DNA from: Candidatus Omnitrophota bacterium
GTDB taxonomy: Bacteria; Omnitrophota; Gorgyraeia; Velamenicoccales; JABMQK01
DNA length: 6,996 bases
Reading direction: 5' to 3'
NCBI GenBank assembly: GCA_028712915.1
Contig: JAQTPJ010000044.1
Span: 1-6,996 of the forward strand
Shown here: positions 1 to 5,644 of the stretch, piece after piece
Layout of the letters: each line of letters begins with the position of its first letter
Position numbering within the stretch: the first letter of the stretch is position 1
Position numbers and translations under genes: made by a program
The notes under the pieces: generated by a model
Told to the model about the DNA's origin: nothing
Databases searched by the model: none
Seen by the model: only the letters and a program-made list of their open reading frames with translations

Positions 1-1498
1 CACTCAAGAGCACAGTAATCCTTCCTAATAATTCTTTCCTGGTCATTATATACCTATCCTGCAAAGGCAGCTGCATCGTATAACCCAGAGCAGCCAAGCC
101 GCGGGGGATGATGGAAACTTTATGCAAAGGGTCCACTTCCGGAGTCAACAATGAAACCAGCGAATGCCCGCTTTCATGATAAGCGACTATTTCCTTCTCC
201 TTTTGAGAAATCACTCTGCTTTTTCTCTCAGGGCCAGCCACTACGCGCTCTATGGCAGCTTCCAATTCTTCTATACCTACAGATTCTTTATTGTTGCGCG
301 CGGCAAGCAAAGCCCCCTCGTTGCATAAATTTGCCAAATCAGCCCCGGAAAAACCCGGCGTCTGGCGCGCGATTGATTCTAAATTAACGCTTTCGCCTAA
401 TTTGATGTTACGCACATGAATCTTGAGTATCGCTTCCCTGCCTTTTATATCAGGGCGGTCAATAACTACATGACGGTCAAAACGCCCGGGCCTTAACAAC
501 GCCGGATCCAGTGTATCAGGCCTGTTTGTTGCGGCAATAAGTATTATCCCTTCCTGCGGGTCAAAACCGTCCATCTCTACCAAAAGCTGGTTGAGCGTTT
601 GTTCGCGTTCATCATGCCCGCCGCCTATGCCGGAGAAACGAAGCCTGCCCACAGCATCTATTTCATCTATAAAAATGATACATCCTTTAGCGCTTAATTT
701 GGCAGCCTTCCTGCCTTGTTCAAAAAGATCTCTCACGCGGGAAGCGCCAACACCTACAAACATCTCTACAAAATCAGAACCGCTTATATTATAGAAAGGA
801 ACTCCCGCCTCTCCGGAAACGGCCTTGGCAACCAATGTCTTTCCGCAGCCCGGAGGCCCAACCAATAAAACCCCTTTGGGAATTTTACCTCCCAGCCTCT
901 GAAATCTTTTAGGGTCTTTTAAGAATTCAATTATCTCCTTTAATTCTTCTTTCGCCTCGTCTACTCCGGCTACATCATTAAAAGTAATTACCTTGTTTTT
1001 CTTGTCGTCACTCAAACGGGTGCGCGCCTTTCCAAAAGACCAGAGCTTGTTGCCCATCTCGGCGCCACGCCTACTCATATACCAGAACAATAATATAAAT
1101 AAAAGAACCGGCCCAAAAGAAAAGAATATATTAGCCCAGAGGCTTCTTGATGTCCTTACAGTGAAATTACGCACGTTTTCCCTGATTAAGGAAAGTAATC
1201 CATCATCTTTTTCCGGGATAACAACAAAAAATCTCTCTCCGTTGACAAGCTCTCCCCTTAAAGTAATATCTATCAACTCTAAATTCTTAATGGAAGAGGG
1301 TTTTTCATTGAGGATCTGATAAAATTCCCCGTAAATCATCTCTCTGGGCGCGCCATAAACACCTGCGACATTTGAAGTAGTAAAAATATTGGCCAACCAG
1401 AGCACAGCCAGGGTAAATAATATCCAACCCAGCATGCCTTTGTTATTTTTCTTATGATTTTTTCTGTTTTTCTTGTGATTGCTCATATCTTTTTGCAT
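1..1498 (-). CDS. ftsH: ATP-dependent zinc metalloprotease FtsH (3' end off window)
   Basis: These are the first 499 residues of FtsH, the membrane-anchored AAA+ hexamer that extracts and degrades membrane and regulatory proteins. A Lys/Asn-rich cytoplasmic tail (1-22) is followed by TM1 at 23-41, an extracytoplasmic domain to about 120, and TM2 at 121-141. The AAA+ module has Walker A GPPGCGKT at 214-221, the pore loop FVGVG at 247-251, Walker B IIFIDEID at 274-281, and the second region of homology [10 protein letters not shown]...RPGRFDR at 321-342. The protease domain begins with the zinc motif HESGH at 441-445. The frame is open to the left edge, and roughly 100-150 residues, including the third zinc ligand, are missing. 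Walker A has Cys where Thr is usual (GPPGTGKT). The start is uncertain. ATG 1498 gives the longest form and ATG 1486 (Met5) is the alternative. Neither has a well-spaced Shine-Dalgarno, and a small inverted repeat lies at the first. Confidence 0.97.
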   Translation of the reverse strand, partial: MQKDMSNHKKNRKNHKKNNKGMLGWILFTLAVLWLANIFTTSNVAGVYGAPREMIYGEFYQILNEKPSSIKNLELIDITLRGELVNGERFFVVIPEKDDGLLSLIRENVRNFTVRTSRSLWANIFFSFGPVLLFILLFWYMSRRGAEMGNKLWSFGKARTRLSDDKKNKVITFNDVAGVDEAKEELKEIIEFLKDPKRFQRLGGKIPKGVLLVGPPGCGKTLVAKAVSGEAGVPFYNISGSDFVEMFVGVGASRVRDLFEQGRKAAKLSAKGCIIFIDEIDAVGRLRFSGIGGGHDEREQTLNQLLVEMDGFDPQEGIILIAATNRPDTLDPALLRPGRFDRHVVIDRPDIKGREAILKIHVRNIKLGESVNLESIARQTPGFSGADLANLCNEGALLAARNNKESVGIEELEAAIERVVAGPERKSRVISQKEKEIVAYHESGHSLVSLLTPEVDPLHKVSIIPRGLAALGYTMQLPLQDRYIMTRKELLGRITVLLS

Positions 1499-1518
1499 AG
1501 GAACTAATTATATTCCTA
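1498..1518 (-). promoter_or_regulatory. Inverted repeat at the ftsH start, possible RNA hairpin
   Basis: On the minus strand TAGGAA (1518-1513) and TTCCTA (1503-1498) form a perfect 6-bp stem around a 9-base AT-rich loop. The last base of the second arm is the A of the ATG at 1498. The first arm contains AGGA, the only Shine-Dalgarno-like purine run near this start, but it lies 15 nt away. In a folded RNA this site would be paired with the bases just before the start codon. The hairpin could therefore hold back translation of the longer form, or simply be chance in AT-rich DNA. There is no U-run, so it is not a terminator. Confidence 0.35.
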
Positions 1519-1531
1519 ACCACCTATAAAA

Positions 1532-2521
1532 TCAAGGCTTTATTTTATGTTTTCTGCTGGAAATAAGAAGGTATCCCTTGCCTTTTCTGGCTAAAATCTC
1601 CTTGGTCAAATGGACAATTGAACCTAAAGGCCTGTTGGCCGCTAAATCCTGGATTTCTTCCCAGTGCTTATTTGTAAAAGTGCGCAAATCCCCTGCCATG
1701 CCTTCCAGGATTAGGCGAAGGGCCATCCTCTGCAGGGCCATATGCGAACTATTAAACTTTCTTAAATCAATCTTAACCGCCGAACCACTGCCCGATTTCA
1801 GGAATTGTTTTGCATTCTCGCGCAGATAATCATAATCAATGACAGCCTGTTGGCTAAAACGGGCTAAAGTTCCTTTTATGTTGGGATTGATTTTCTCTAA
1901 TTCCTTTAGAATGCCATGCCTGATTTTATTTCTTAGGAAATTATCCTCAAGATTTGTTTTGTCTACGCGCGCTTTTGCTCTTATCTTTCTCAAGTATCTT
2001 TCTATATCCAACCGGCTGGCCTCAAGCAACGGCCTGATAATAAAAAATGAGCCAACCCTTCTTTTGGGTAAAATAGAAATAAGCCCGTATAAGCCCGTGC
2101 CGCGGATTAAACGCATCAAAACAGTCTCGGCCTGGTCGTCTAAATTATGCGCCAGGGCAATTTTATTTATCCTGTATTTTTTTGCCGCGTCGGATAAAAA
2201 ATCATACCGCAATTTACGAAGCGCCTCTTCGCTGGGGTGCTTGTGGCGCGGACGCCAATCAATTTTTCTCGAGATAAAATCCAGCCCTAATTTATCAGCT
2301 GTATCCCTGACAAACCTCTCATCCGAGTCAGACGCCCTGCCCCTTATCCCATGGTTAAGGTGCGCCACTATAATGCTTATGCCCAATTTTACCTTTAGAT
2401 CATTTAAAAGATATAACAACGCCAGGGAGTCAGGCCCGCCGGAAACGCCTATCAAAACCCTGTCCAAAGGCGAAATAAGGTCGTATTTATGGATAGTCTT
2501 TAGTATATTTTTCTGAAGCAT
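1532..2521 (-). CDS. tilS: tRNA(Ile)-lysidine synthetase
   Basis: TilS uses ATP and lysine to convert C34 of the CAU-anticodon tRNA-Ile2 to lysidine, so that it reads AUA as Ile and is no longer charged as Met. The 329-residue protein shows the PP-loop ATP motif SGGPDS at 27-32, VAHLNHGIRG at 52-61, and the family block AHNLDDQAETVLMRLIRGTGLYGL at 124-147. IRPLL follows near 162-166 and NFLRNKIRHGIL near 193-204. The remainder is helical and fits the TilS middle domain, ending shortly after LGSIVHL and KGKGYLL. At 329 residues it is shorter than the E. coli enzyme (about 430) and close to the Aquifex one (about 310). It therefore probably lacks the extra C-terminal domain. The ATG at 2521 follows the previous stop by 7 nt with little Shine-Dalgarno, suggesting coupling. 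A CAU tRNA lies two genes upstream, and ftsH follows after 33 bp, a pairing seen in many bacteria. Confidence 0.97.
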   Translation of the reverse strand: MLQKNILKTIHKYDLISPLDRVLIGVSGGPDSLALLYLLNDLKVKLGISIIVAHLNHGIRGRASDSDERFVRDTADKLGLDFISRKIDWRPRHKHPSEEALRKLRYDFLSDAAKKYRINKIALAHNLDDQAETVLMRLIRGTGLYGLISILPKRRVGSFFIIRPLLEASRLDIERYLRKIRAKARVDKTNLEDNFLRNKIRHGILKELEKINPNIKGTLARFSQQAVIDYDYLRENAKQFLKSGSGSAVKIDLRKFNSSHMALQRMALRLILEGMAGDLRTFTNKHWEEIQDLAANRPLGSIVHLTKEILARKGKGYLLISSRKHKIKP

Positions 2522-2528
2522 TTAAAAC

Positions 2529-3026
2529 TTATTGAAAGGATTTACTGCGTTTCTCAAACTGCTTTACTACGGATGGGTGGCTAAAGAAATGAGTTATAGA
2601 AACAGATAATGCCAGCACAAAAATAATTCCTATAGCCAAAGGGAGTATCGGCAAATCAGCTGAATACTCACTTACAATAGATATGTTTATGAAAATGTCT
2701 ATTACTTTATTCAAAATGTAAATTCCTACGGAAACTAATAATAACTGCCTCGCCCACTCCCTTAAAAATAACATGCCTACGCCGGAAATAATCCAGATAA
2801 GCATTATCAAAAGGCTGACTATTGTAGAGAGCCAGAAAGCCGTAAAATTAATCGTTAAGAGCGGCATATGGGAAAACATATTAGGCATATAATCCCACAA
2901 CTGTAGTTCCAGCCTTAACTGAAAAAAAGAAACAATTATAAAAATAAAATTGACCATGCCTATTAAAATAAGCACGGAAGAAAATATTTTAACCCCTTTT
3001 GACGCCTTTGCGATTCTGTTCTTCAT
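2529..3026 (-). CDS. Unrecognised four-helix integral membrane protein
   Basis: I do not recognise this 165-residue protein. It is strongly hydrophobic with about four membrane segments, near residues 12-36, 62-87, 93-118 and 125-148. The N-terminus is short and basic (MKNRIAKASKG), the C-terminal tail is basic and polar (KQFEKRSKSFQ), and a loop with aromatic residues and methionines lies around 43-56. LREWARQ at 88-94 sits at the cytoplasm-like turn between helices 2 and 3. A similar short Arg/Trp-containing turn occurs in several small uncharacterised membrane families. No catalytic or metal-binding motif is visible. The ATG at 3026 has a GG directly against it and otherwise a poor ribosome site. 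The gene begins 17 nt after the tRNA 3' end and stops 7 nt before tilS, so it belongs to the same unit. Continuous coding-like sequence and tight spacing support a real gene. The function is unknown. Confidence 0.8.
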   Translation of the reverse strand: MKNRIAKASKGVKIFSSVLILIGMVNFIFIIVSFFQLRLELQLWDYMPNMFSHMPLLTINFTAFWLSTIVSLLIMLIWIISGVGMLFLREWARQLLLVSVGIYILNKVIDIFINISIVSEYSADLPILPLAIGIIFVLALSVSITHFFSHPSVVKQFEKRSKSFQ

Positions 3027-3043
3027 CCTAACTTAAATTAAAA

Positions 3044-3120
3044 TGGTGGCGGCGAGTGGATTTAAACCACTGACCTATCGGGTATGAGCCGACTGCTCTA
3101 TCAGGCTGAGGTACGCCGCC
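3044..3120 (-). tRNA. tRNA-Met (CAU), probably elongator
   Basis: A 77-nt cloverleaf with an encoded 3' CCA. The acceptor stem GGCGGCG/CGCCGCC is perfect, with discriminator A73. The anticodon stem is GUCGG/CCGAU and the loop CUCAUAC places CAU at 34-36. The T stem is AGUGG/CCACU and the variable loop has five bases. G1-C72 and C11-G24 argue against the initiator. The acceptor stem and the loop ending in C38 resemble elongator tRNA-Met more than tRNA-Ile2, but a CAU tRNA cannot be typed with certainty by eye. Oddities: position 10 is C opposite C25 where a G-C pair is normal. The D loop reads AGCCUGAUA and the T loop UUUAAAU, so the nearly universal G19-C56 contact appears as A19-U56. The gene begins 8 nt after the acsE stop and ends 17 nt before the next coding start, so it probably matures out of the operon transcript. 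Confidence 0.88.
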
Positions 3121-3128
3121 ATTAATAT

Positions 3129-3923
3129 CTATAATTTAGATTTTCTATAAGCTTCTAAATACGCCTTGCAATATATCTGCTTGTTCAATACCAGCTCGGC
3201 GGTAATCATTGCGTCCATAAGCTTCTCGTCCAAAGGATCAACTATAGCAGCGTCAAGCCCTGCTGCCTGCGCCATAATCAAGAAAGTCCTATTTACTAAA
3301 CTCCTGTCAACTACTCCCTGCGAGATATTGCTTAAACCTACTACTGTCTTTGGCGCCGGGTCGCATAATAACTTAAATTCCCTAATCGACTCCAGAATTT
3401 CTTTTAACTGCGCCTGCGCGACATCAACAGGCATCACTACAGGATCAAGGTATAAATCCGTAACAGGAAAATCATTCTCAATACAAAAGGCGACTATGTT
3501 CGCCGCCAGCTCCAGTCTCTGTTCTTTATTCTGCGGTATGCCTTTCTTATTAATGGAAAGCGCGATTAAGCCGCTGTTATGCTGCTTAGCCAGAGGAACG
3601 AGTATTTCCAATTTTTCTGCGTCGGCAGTAGTGGAATTTATGATTGTCTTATTCCTGGCAACCTTTATTGCTTCTTCTATAACCTTTGGCTTGCTTGAGT
3701 CGATCGCGATAGCCCTATCCGTCACCTCTTCTACCGCATTAATAAGCCATTTTAAATCCGAAACCTGGTCTTTGGAAACAGGGCCGCAGTTTAAATCCAA
3801 AACATCTGCGCCCGCCTCTACCTGGGCCTTGGCAATGCGCTGAATAACAGACCTGTCTTTTTCGACTATTGCCTTGCCTACATTTTTATACATCCCGTTT
3901 AAAAGTTCGCCGATAATAATCAC
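3129..3923 (-). CDS. acsE: Methyltetrahydrofolate:CFeSP methyltransferase
   Basis: This 264-residue TIM-barrel enzyme of the pterin-binding (DHPS-like) family transfers the N5-methyl of methyl-tetrahydrofolate to Co(I) of CFeSP. It links the folate branch to acetyl-CoA synthesis. The folate-site residues known from the Moorella enzyme appear at the same numbers: D75 (AIDSS), N96 (INSTTAD), D160 (YLDPVV) and N199 (GLSNISQ), with DLN at 43-45. DPAPKTVVGLSN at 188-199 and NRTFLIMAQAAGLDAAI at 211-227 are also typical. The length almost equals that of the Moorella protein (about 262), so the gene looks intact and active. Translation begins at GTG 3923, 3 nt after the acsD stop, with a GAGG Shine-Dalgarno 6 nt upstream. 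This fits tight coupling to acsD and near-equal synthesis of the two interacting proteins. A dihydropteroate synthase (folP) is the main alternative. The matching active-site numbering and the acs neighbours argue against it. Confidence 0.96.
   Translation of the reverse strand: MIIIGELLNGMYKNVGKAIVEKDRSVIQRIAKAQVEAGADVLDLNCGPVSKDQVSDLKWLINAVEEVTDRAIAIDSSKPKVIEEAIKVARNKTIINSTTADAEKLEILVPLAKQHNSGLIALSINKKGIPQNKEQRLELAANIVAFCIENDFPVTDLYLDPVVMPVDVAQAQLKEILESIREFKLLCDPAPKTVVGLSNISQGVVDRSLVNRTFLIMAQAAGLDAAIVDPLDEKLMDAMITAELVLNKQIYCKAYLEAYRKSKL
3144..3171 (-). promoter_or_regulatory. Weak candidate internal promoter ahead of the tRNA
   Basis: On the minus strand, TTGCAA (3171-3166) and TATAGA (3149-3144) are separated by 16 bp. 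This resembles a sigma-70 -35/-10 pair, with four of six bases matching each consensus. It lies in the last codons of acsE, and its -10 ends 23 bp before the tRNA 5' end, so it could give the tRNA, tilS and ftsH expression independent of the acs genes. The region is AT-rich, where chance matches are common. Confidence 0.2.
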
Positions 3924-3926
3924 TTT

Positions 3927-4892
3927 CTACCTCTTCATTAGTTTATTAATATGCTGGTGTGTTAAATTAATCGCCTCGGGGTGCCTCATAACCAAAATAT
4001 CCGCGCCTGATTGCAGGAATGTCGTGGCTGTCAAGACCTCCCAGGCAATACCTCTTTCCAATTCCTTGCCCCATTCAGCATTCTCATCTATTGTCGCCTT
4101 TGCTTCCTTTGCCCGCCAGCTCTCAGAACCGATAAAACAAATAAATGGCAATGCCAGCATCTTATCTCCCGTCAAAGCGGCAAGCCTGGCCCTCTCCATA
4201 ATAGAATAGGCGTATTCCAAACCATAACCCAGCGCGCCCACAGTAGGATTAATCGCAATCTTCTCTAAAGGAAACCCCAATTCGCTAATCAAGATATTCA
4301 ACTGCTTGGCTATATTTATATCAATAGGGGATTCGGCAATTACATTGTGCCCGTCGGCTAAACAAGCTGCTACCAGAGTTTTATAATTTTCCTGCACGGC
4401 GCTGCCGAATAAACACCTCTCGCCTTTAGTTGCCTCTGCGCATGCCGGCAAAACCAAATTATCTTTTGCGTCATCGCCGCAACCAACTATTATAAAAGGC
4501 ACTTTGACCTTCGCCAGTATTTCTTTTACGAGTTTTGTTTCCTGTTCTACGGAACGATTGCCCAAATCAGGATGCGCGCCTTGCAGCCTAAGACAAATCA
4601 ACTCCGCTTTACATTCATTAACCATCTTCTCTGCCCACGCCACAGGGCTATCATAAACACTTTTTAATCCGTTGTTCAAAGCCGTAGGCCAATCGCCGGG
4701 CGCCACATCCCAAACCTCAGCGGCGATAACCGGTTTATGAGGCATCTCTCCGTCGCTAAATAAAAAAGGTAGTGTACTCTCTCCACCTACTTTCACAACA
4801 CTCTCCCTTGTGCCGCCGTCTTCCTTCTTGGCGCCGACAGTTAAAACATTAATTTTACCAGACCATTTTTCCTGCGCTAACTCTTTAAGCAA
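3927..4892 (-). CDS. acsD: CFeSP small subunit (CODH/ACS delta subunit)
   Basis: This is the 321-residue TIM-barrel small subunit of the corrinoid iron-sulfur protein. It pairs with AcsC to hold the cobamide that carries the methyl group from AcsE to acetyl-CoA synthase. Family stretches are GGTRE at 26-30, TLPFL at 40-44, VIAAEVWD at 55-62, the long INPTVGALGYG...ERARLAAL block at 214-240, RAKEAK at 260-265, and ADILVMRHPEA at 297-307. The length is normal. I take the start at TTG 4892. An AAAGGAG Shine-Dalgarno lies 6 nt upstream, the first residues (KINVLTVGAKKEDGGTRE) already match the family N-terminus, and the next Met is only at residue 50. The start lies inside the cooC 3' end (16-nt overlap), which indicates coupled translation. 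The stop TAG sits between the acsE Shine-Dalgarno and the acsE GTG. The partner acsC is not in the window. Confidence 0.95.
   Translation of the reverse strand: MLKELAQEKWSGKINVLTVGAKKEDGGTRESVVKVGGESTLPFLFSDGEMPHKPVIAAEVWDVAPGDWPTALNNGLKSVYDSPVAWAEKMVNECKAELICLRLQGAHPDLGNRSVEQETKLVKEILAKVKVPFIIVGCGDDAKDNLVLPACAEATKGERCLFGSAVQENYKTLVAACLADGHNVIAESPIDINIAKQLNILISELGFPLEKIAINPTVGALGYGLEYAYSIMERARLAALTGDKMLALPFICFIGSESWRAKEAKATIDENAEWGKELERGIAWEVLTATTFLQSGADILVMRHPEAINLTHQHINKLMKR
3930..3936 (-). promoter_or_regulatory. Ribosome binding site fixing the acsE GTG start
   Basis: GAAGAGG on the minus strand lies 6 nt before GTG 3923 and inside the final acsD codons. The acsD stop TAG falls between this site and the GTG, so a terminating ribosome would be placed to restart on acsE. 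It supports GTG as the true start, as does the family N-terminus (IIIGELLNG). Confidence 0.75.
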
Positions 4893-5644
4893 GACTCGCT
4901 CCTTTCGAATATCAGAGAAAAAATCTCATTTGTCTCTTTGATTAAAGTTGTATTTTCATTTAAATCCGTGACATTGCTATTTATTCCGCCTGCTAAATCC
5001 ATATTATTGCTCGTAAAACCAATTACCTCTGCGGGGAATTCTATCTTTTTCCTGCTGTCAACATCAGCTTTATTAACCAACAAATAAATATTCTTATATT
5101 TTATCTGCAGTTCATTTACTAATTCGAAGGTTCTCCTGGCTGCCTTCAGACCATTGCCGGTGTTATCGCTTACAATTATCAAGGCGTCTATCTGCTTTAC
5201 TGTTTTACGCGACAAATGCTCAAATCCGGCTTCATTATCTATTACTATATAATCATAACTCGACATAAAACGCAATAAAACTGTTCTTAAGACATTGTTC
5301 GCATAGCAATAGCAGCCTGAACCCTCAGGCCTGCCCAGAGTCAATAAATCAAAACCATCTGCTTCGTCCAAAGTTGTCTCAATACGGTATGAGATGAACT
5401 CGTCTTTGCTCATGCTCACCGGAACCTGGTTGATATTCTTGGATATTTCATCAATTATCCTGCCTATATCCTGTTTAGGGCTAAACCCCAAATAATCGCC
5501 TAAATTACTATTAGGGTCTGCGTCCACAGCCAGGACAGAACCGATTTTCTGCTTTACTAAATAACGCACCAGCAAAGCTGCGATAGTGCTCTTTCCCACA
5601 CCGCCTTTGCCTGCGACCGCGATTATTTTACCTGCCTTTTTCAT
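4877..5644 (-). CDS. cooC: CooC/AcsF-type nickel-insertion ATPase for CODH/ACS
   Basis: This is a 255-residue cytosolic MinD/SIMIBI-class ATPase that in this family helps load nickel into CO dehydrogenase or acetyl-CoA synthase. Residues 12-19 form the deviant Walker A motif GKGGVGKS, whose first Lys marks the class and acts across a dimer. VDADPNSNLG at 40-49 is the switch I region. VIDNEAGFEHLSR at 134-146 is the switch II/Walker B region. NKAD at 191-194 is a base-recognition motif. The CxC pair C111-x-C113 (GCYCYANN) is the signature that binds metal at the dimer interface in CooC. The length is normal for the family (about 250). The ATG overlaps the acsV stop as ATGA and its Shine-Dalgarno is weak, so translational coupling is likely. 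The sequence alone cannot decide whether it serves CODH (CooC) or ACS (AcsF), but its place between acsV and acsD ties it to this complex. Confidence 0.92.
   Translation of the reverse strand: MKKAGKIIAVAGKGGVGKSTIAALLVRYLVKQKIGSVLAVDADPNSNLGDYLGFSPKQDIGRIIDEISKNINQVPVSMSKDEFISYRIETTLDEADGFDLLTLGRPEGSGCYCYANNVLRTVLLRFMSSYDYIVIDNEAGFEHLSRKTVKQIDALIIVSDNTGNGLKAARRTFELVNELQIKYKNIYLLVNKADVDSRKKIEFPAEVIGFTSNNMDLAGGINSNVTDLNENTTLIKETNEIFSLIFERSESCLKS
4899..4905 (-). promoter_or_regulatory. Ribosome binding site fixing the acsD TTG start
   Basis: AAAGGAG on the minus strand lies 6 nt before TTG 4892, the best Shine-Dalgarno in the window. It decides the acsD start, which would otherwise be missed because no ATG or GTG fits the family N-terminus. 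The site lies within the last codons of cooC. Confidence 0.8.

Noticed and set aside
993..1319. Plus-strand open frames opposite ftsH, including this one of 108 codons
   Set aside because: The minus-strand frame gives an unbroken FtsH through this region, including TM2 and the start of the AAA+ module, so these are shadows.
1839..2516. A 225-codon open frame on the plus strand opposite tilS
   Set aside because: It is antisense to a confidently identified gene, its translation resembles no family I know, and it has no ribosome site or neighbours on that strand. It is a shadow of tilS codon usage.
3044..3120. Initiator tRNA-fMet
   Set aside because: The D loop and parts of the T loop look initiator-like, but G1-C72 is paired, C11-G24 is the elongator form, and the anticodon stem lacks the three consecutive G-C pairs of initiators.
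3127..3141. Inverted repeat ATCTA-5 nt-TAGAT at the acsE stop, as a possible terminator
   Set aside because: The stem is only five mostly A-T pairs and is not followed by a T-run on the minus strand, so it is too weak to be a Rho-independent terminator.
3166..3843. A 225-codon open frame on the plus strand opposite acsE
   Set aside because: acsE is complete with all folate-site residues on the other strand. The plus-strand product is low-complexity (Ser/Ala/Ile-rich) and unrecognisable.
3129..3923. Dihydropteroate synthase (folP), often found near ftsH
   Set aside because: The fold family is the same, but D75, N96, D160 and N199 and the DPAPKTVVGLSN block match AcsE, and the gene is coupled to acsD.
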